A stretch of DNA of 53,527 nt from Lentisphaerae bacterium ADurb.Bin082 (GTDB lineage: Bacteria > Verrucomicrobiota > Lentisphaeria > Oligosphaerales > Oligosphaeraceae): NCBI GenBank assembly GCA_002070945.1, contig MWEG01000004.1, positions 1 through 53,527 of the forward strand. Reading direction: 5' to 3'. Positions 52,701-53,527 of the stretch are shown here, piece by piece; within the stretch, counting starts at the first letter, position 1; each line of letters starts with the position of its first letter. The notes beneath the pieces were generated by a model that saw only the letters and a program-made list of their open reading frames with translations, searched no databases and was not told where the DNA came from. Position numbers and translations under genes: made by a program.

Positions 52701-53527
52701 TTGTCTGGAAGCATTTTGGAAACATTGCCCTGTACCAAGACCATCGGACAATTCTCATCCACAACAAAGGGCGCGATGCGCCCTTCCTTCAGATGCAATG
52801 CCTTCACTCCGCCTGCCGGATTCCGTTTCCAACAGCGCATCGGCTTTCCAGACGCATCCACGGTGCTTTCACTGCCAGTGCGTTCATAGCGCCCCCAGGT
52901 GGCCGATAATTCTATTGCAGGCAACGAACCGTCAATGCAGAAAGTGAAACCCAGGGAAGAGGGAGTCAGGGACTGGTTGTTTTTCACGTCCAGCAATTGC
53001 TCATCCTGCTCGTCATCCATATCCGACACCGCCAAATCCGCTAGATTCCGATGGTCTTCATTGGCTGCAAGGATGGTTGGCTCTGCATTGTCTTCCGATG
53101 CGGTGAAGGGCATGGTCTCACCCTGTTCATCGGCAGGAATCTTCGGGGACAGTTTGCCAATCAGGTAGCGGTCCCGCACGCTCATGCCGACAATTTCCTC
53201 GCGCTCACCCAAAGCAGGGCCAAGAAGGTCATCGCTCATGGCAAGCTGAAGCAAATCCCGCACATAAGCCTGGTTTTTTACGTCCTTACAGTCCAGTTCC
53301 GGGAGTTCTTCGAATACAGGCAAGTTGTTGAGTTGCAAAGCAAGGGCGAACTTATCCAACTCCAAAGGCAGAAAAGCTGGTGACTTGCCTGCAATTATAT
53401 CGCCTGCCAACGGTAACGTTACGGCTATCCGCTCCAGCGGCAGCGGTTCGGCAAAGTCAACAATCCGATCAAAATAAAAGCGCAAGCCACCAGGGATATG
53501 CCTAACGAGATAAATGCGACGAATGCC
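49763..53527 (-). CDS. drmA: DISARM helicase DrmA (5' end beyond the window)
   Basis: The frame stays open from 49763 to the window edge. The first possible start inside is a TTG at 53485 (1240 residues) without a clear site, so the true start probably lies outside. Superfamily-2 helicase motifs are clear: Walker A LWFPTGGGKTEAY (~540 from the TTG), DEFH box PDLIIQDEFHLISGP (~787), and the C-terminal helicase block NTAEYIQATSRVGRAFPG (~1040). A zinc-ribbon insert (CPWCGEAIDPG ... CPRCGLMWPG) lies between. DrmA unwinds DNA with 5' overhangs in characterised DISARM. The methylase gene that marks the DISARM class is not in the window and may lie upstream. Confidence 0.94.
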   Translation of the reverse strand, partial: GIRRIYLVRHIPGGLRFYFDRIVDFAEPLPLERIAVTLPLAGDIIAGKSPAFLPLELDKFALALQLNNLPVFEELPELDCKDVKNQAYVRDLLQLAMSDDLLGPALGEREEIVGMSVRDRYLIGKLSPKIPADEQGETMPFTASEDNAEPTILAANEDHRNLADLAVSDMDDEQDEQLLDVKNNQSLTPSSLGFTFCIDGSLPAIELSATWGRYERTGSESTVDASGKPMRCWKRNPAGGVKALHLKEGRIAPFVVDENCPMVLVQGNVSKMLPDNTRLVTLFLINEQTKPNVNQDAAWIFQPELKVTSPAGAVFRRRPLLSSKEDDRELQSLEMMYRNKVEFAVGHGISVHADVSLENPEHATAIQTVVMPQYEVPVTETPGGNADDRASMRKLLTEGWLNMRRLAELPKEELTVGLSILTDDYEAWIDEQNERSQLPGFARYSTPVKDTLKQCRKILVRLREGIQTLQDNAEALAAFRFANSVMADQRVHTIYSLARRRGENPTKGEIDIPKNHSWRPFQLAFILLSVPSLANPAHNDRTEPLKAIADLLWFPTGGGKTEAYLGVAAFAMAIRRLQKNPGGLDSSRGLAVIMRYTLRLLTIQQFQRASALLCAMELQRRKAPKLWGEEPFTLGLWVGKQVTPNSTEQSNRTVENERDNLFGSASTPAQLTTCPWCGEAIDPGKNIEVDTDTGRTSIFCGDKLHQCPFSKKHSPNGLPILVVDEEIYHRPPTMLISTVDKFAMMAWKGEIRTLFGKVSEECPRCGLMWPGSCTGVHRQKGRLPAVRKKAILAIRPPDLIIQDEFHLISGPLGTMVGLYETAIDELCSWEYEGQKVRPKVIASTATVRKADQQILNVFLREVSIFPPYGLDIEDNFFSVQRPTSQRPGRRYVGICAPGASRPAVLIRTYVALLTGAQALFEHFGLLADPYMTLIGYFNSLRELGGMRRLAEDDVQTRSYRVALDRNLPRPGLAQRKVRNVDELTSRINSKDIPKKLDHLEIRFKKNWQKDEPKGMDVVLASSMLSVGVDVNRLGLMVVNGQPKNTAEYIQATSRVGRAFPGLVYTVLAWSRPRDFSHYETFEHYHSTFYKHVEAQSVTPFAARALDRGMTGTMVSLLRMGNVAFAPNEGAQAMTAPTCQQAIHVKEVLAGRAWSVEDKQGVKTATENMAASRLDKWAKENKVPGRRLGYEKKRGQGNVVNLLNEPGKELWDDFTVPFSMREVEAGVNLVLEINPSLDDEAWDFQKPANGQGGEQ

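Overview
The window looks like chromosomal DNA of a free-living, heterotrophic Gram-negative bacterium, most likely of the PVC group (Lentisphaerota or Verrucomicrobiota). This is an inference from three things: the gene types (a giant secreted GH42-like hydrolase, a Gfo/Idh/MocA oxidoreductase, a nucleoside hydrolase, amidohydrolases, an ExbB/ExbD-TPR-FHA cluster), the intergenic DNA packed with short repeats (including the ACCACGGATGGACACGG type), and codon use that is GC-rich in most genes. No rRNA or tRNA gene and no CRISPR array was seen.

Left part (1-15.4 kb), accessory DNA. A WYL-domain regulator faces a run of small unrecognised genes: two paralogous 68-residue proteins (1507 and 5256), an all-helical protein, a zinc-ribbon protein, an acidic coiled-coil tail-anchored protein and an 81-residue duplicated zinc-finger protein. 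Next comes an AT-rich 5.5-kb gene for an 1824-residue protein with helical repeats, seven RTVxGxxYxTREEA-type repeats and two C-terminal zinc ribbons. It converges on a 683-residue protein with ten tandem CxxC...CxxxC zinc modules, a possible PD-(D/E)XK-type nuclease core and an Ala/Gly-rich membrane tail. A hipB-hipA toxin-antitoxin pair closes this stretch. It reads as a defence/conflict island, and the two large zinc proteins are the best candidates for something undescribed.

Middle part (15.4-46.9 kb), mostly metabolic and cell-envelope genes: a giant secreted GH42-like protein, a membrane protein, malic enzyme, an ExbB-ExbD-TPR operon, an FHA protein, FtsH, a CrtI-like flavoprotein, a minus-strand sugar/nucleoside block (nucleoside hydrolase, Gpr-type aldo/keto reductase, GntR/LacI hybrid regulator, a half-size Gfo/Idh-like protein and a full Gfo/Idh/MocA protein), lipoproteins, a TIM-barrel protein, a tandem double amidohydrolase, a cysteine hydrolase with a duplicated and frame-shifted 5' end, and a DUF445 membrane protein.

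Right end (47.1-53.5 kb): a minus-strand drmA-drmB-drmC block with 4-base overlaps, the core of a DISARM anti-phage system. drmA runs off the window edge.

Intergenic regions hold at least six dispersed repeat families. One 19-bp motif lies 12-13 bp past the stop codon of three unrelated minus-strand genes. Another family forms a nine-unit array at 39962-40318.
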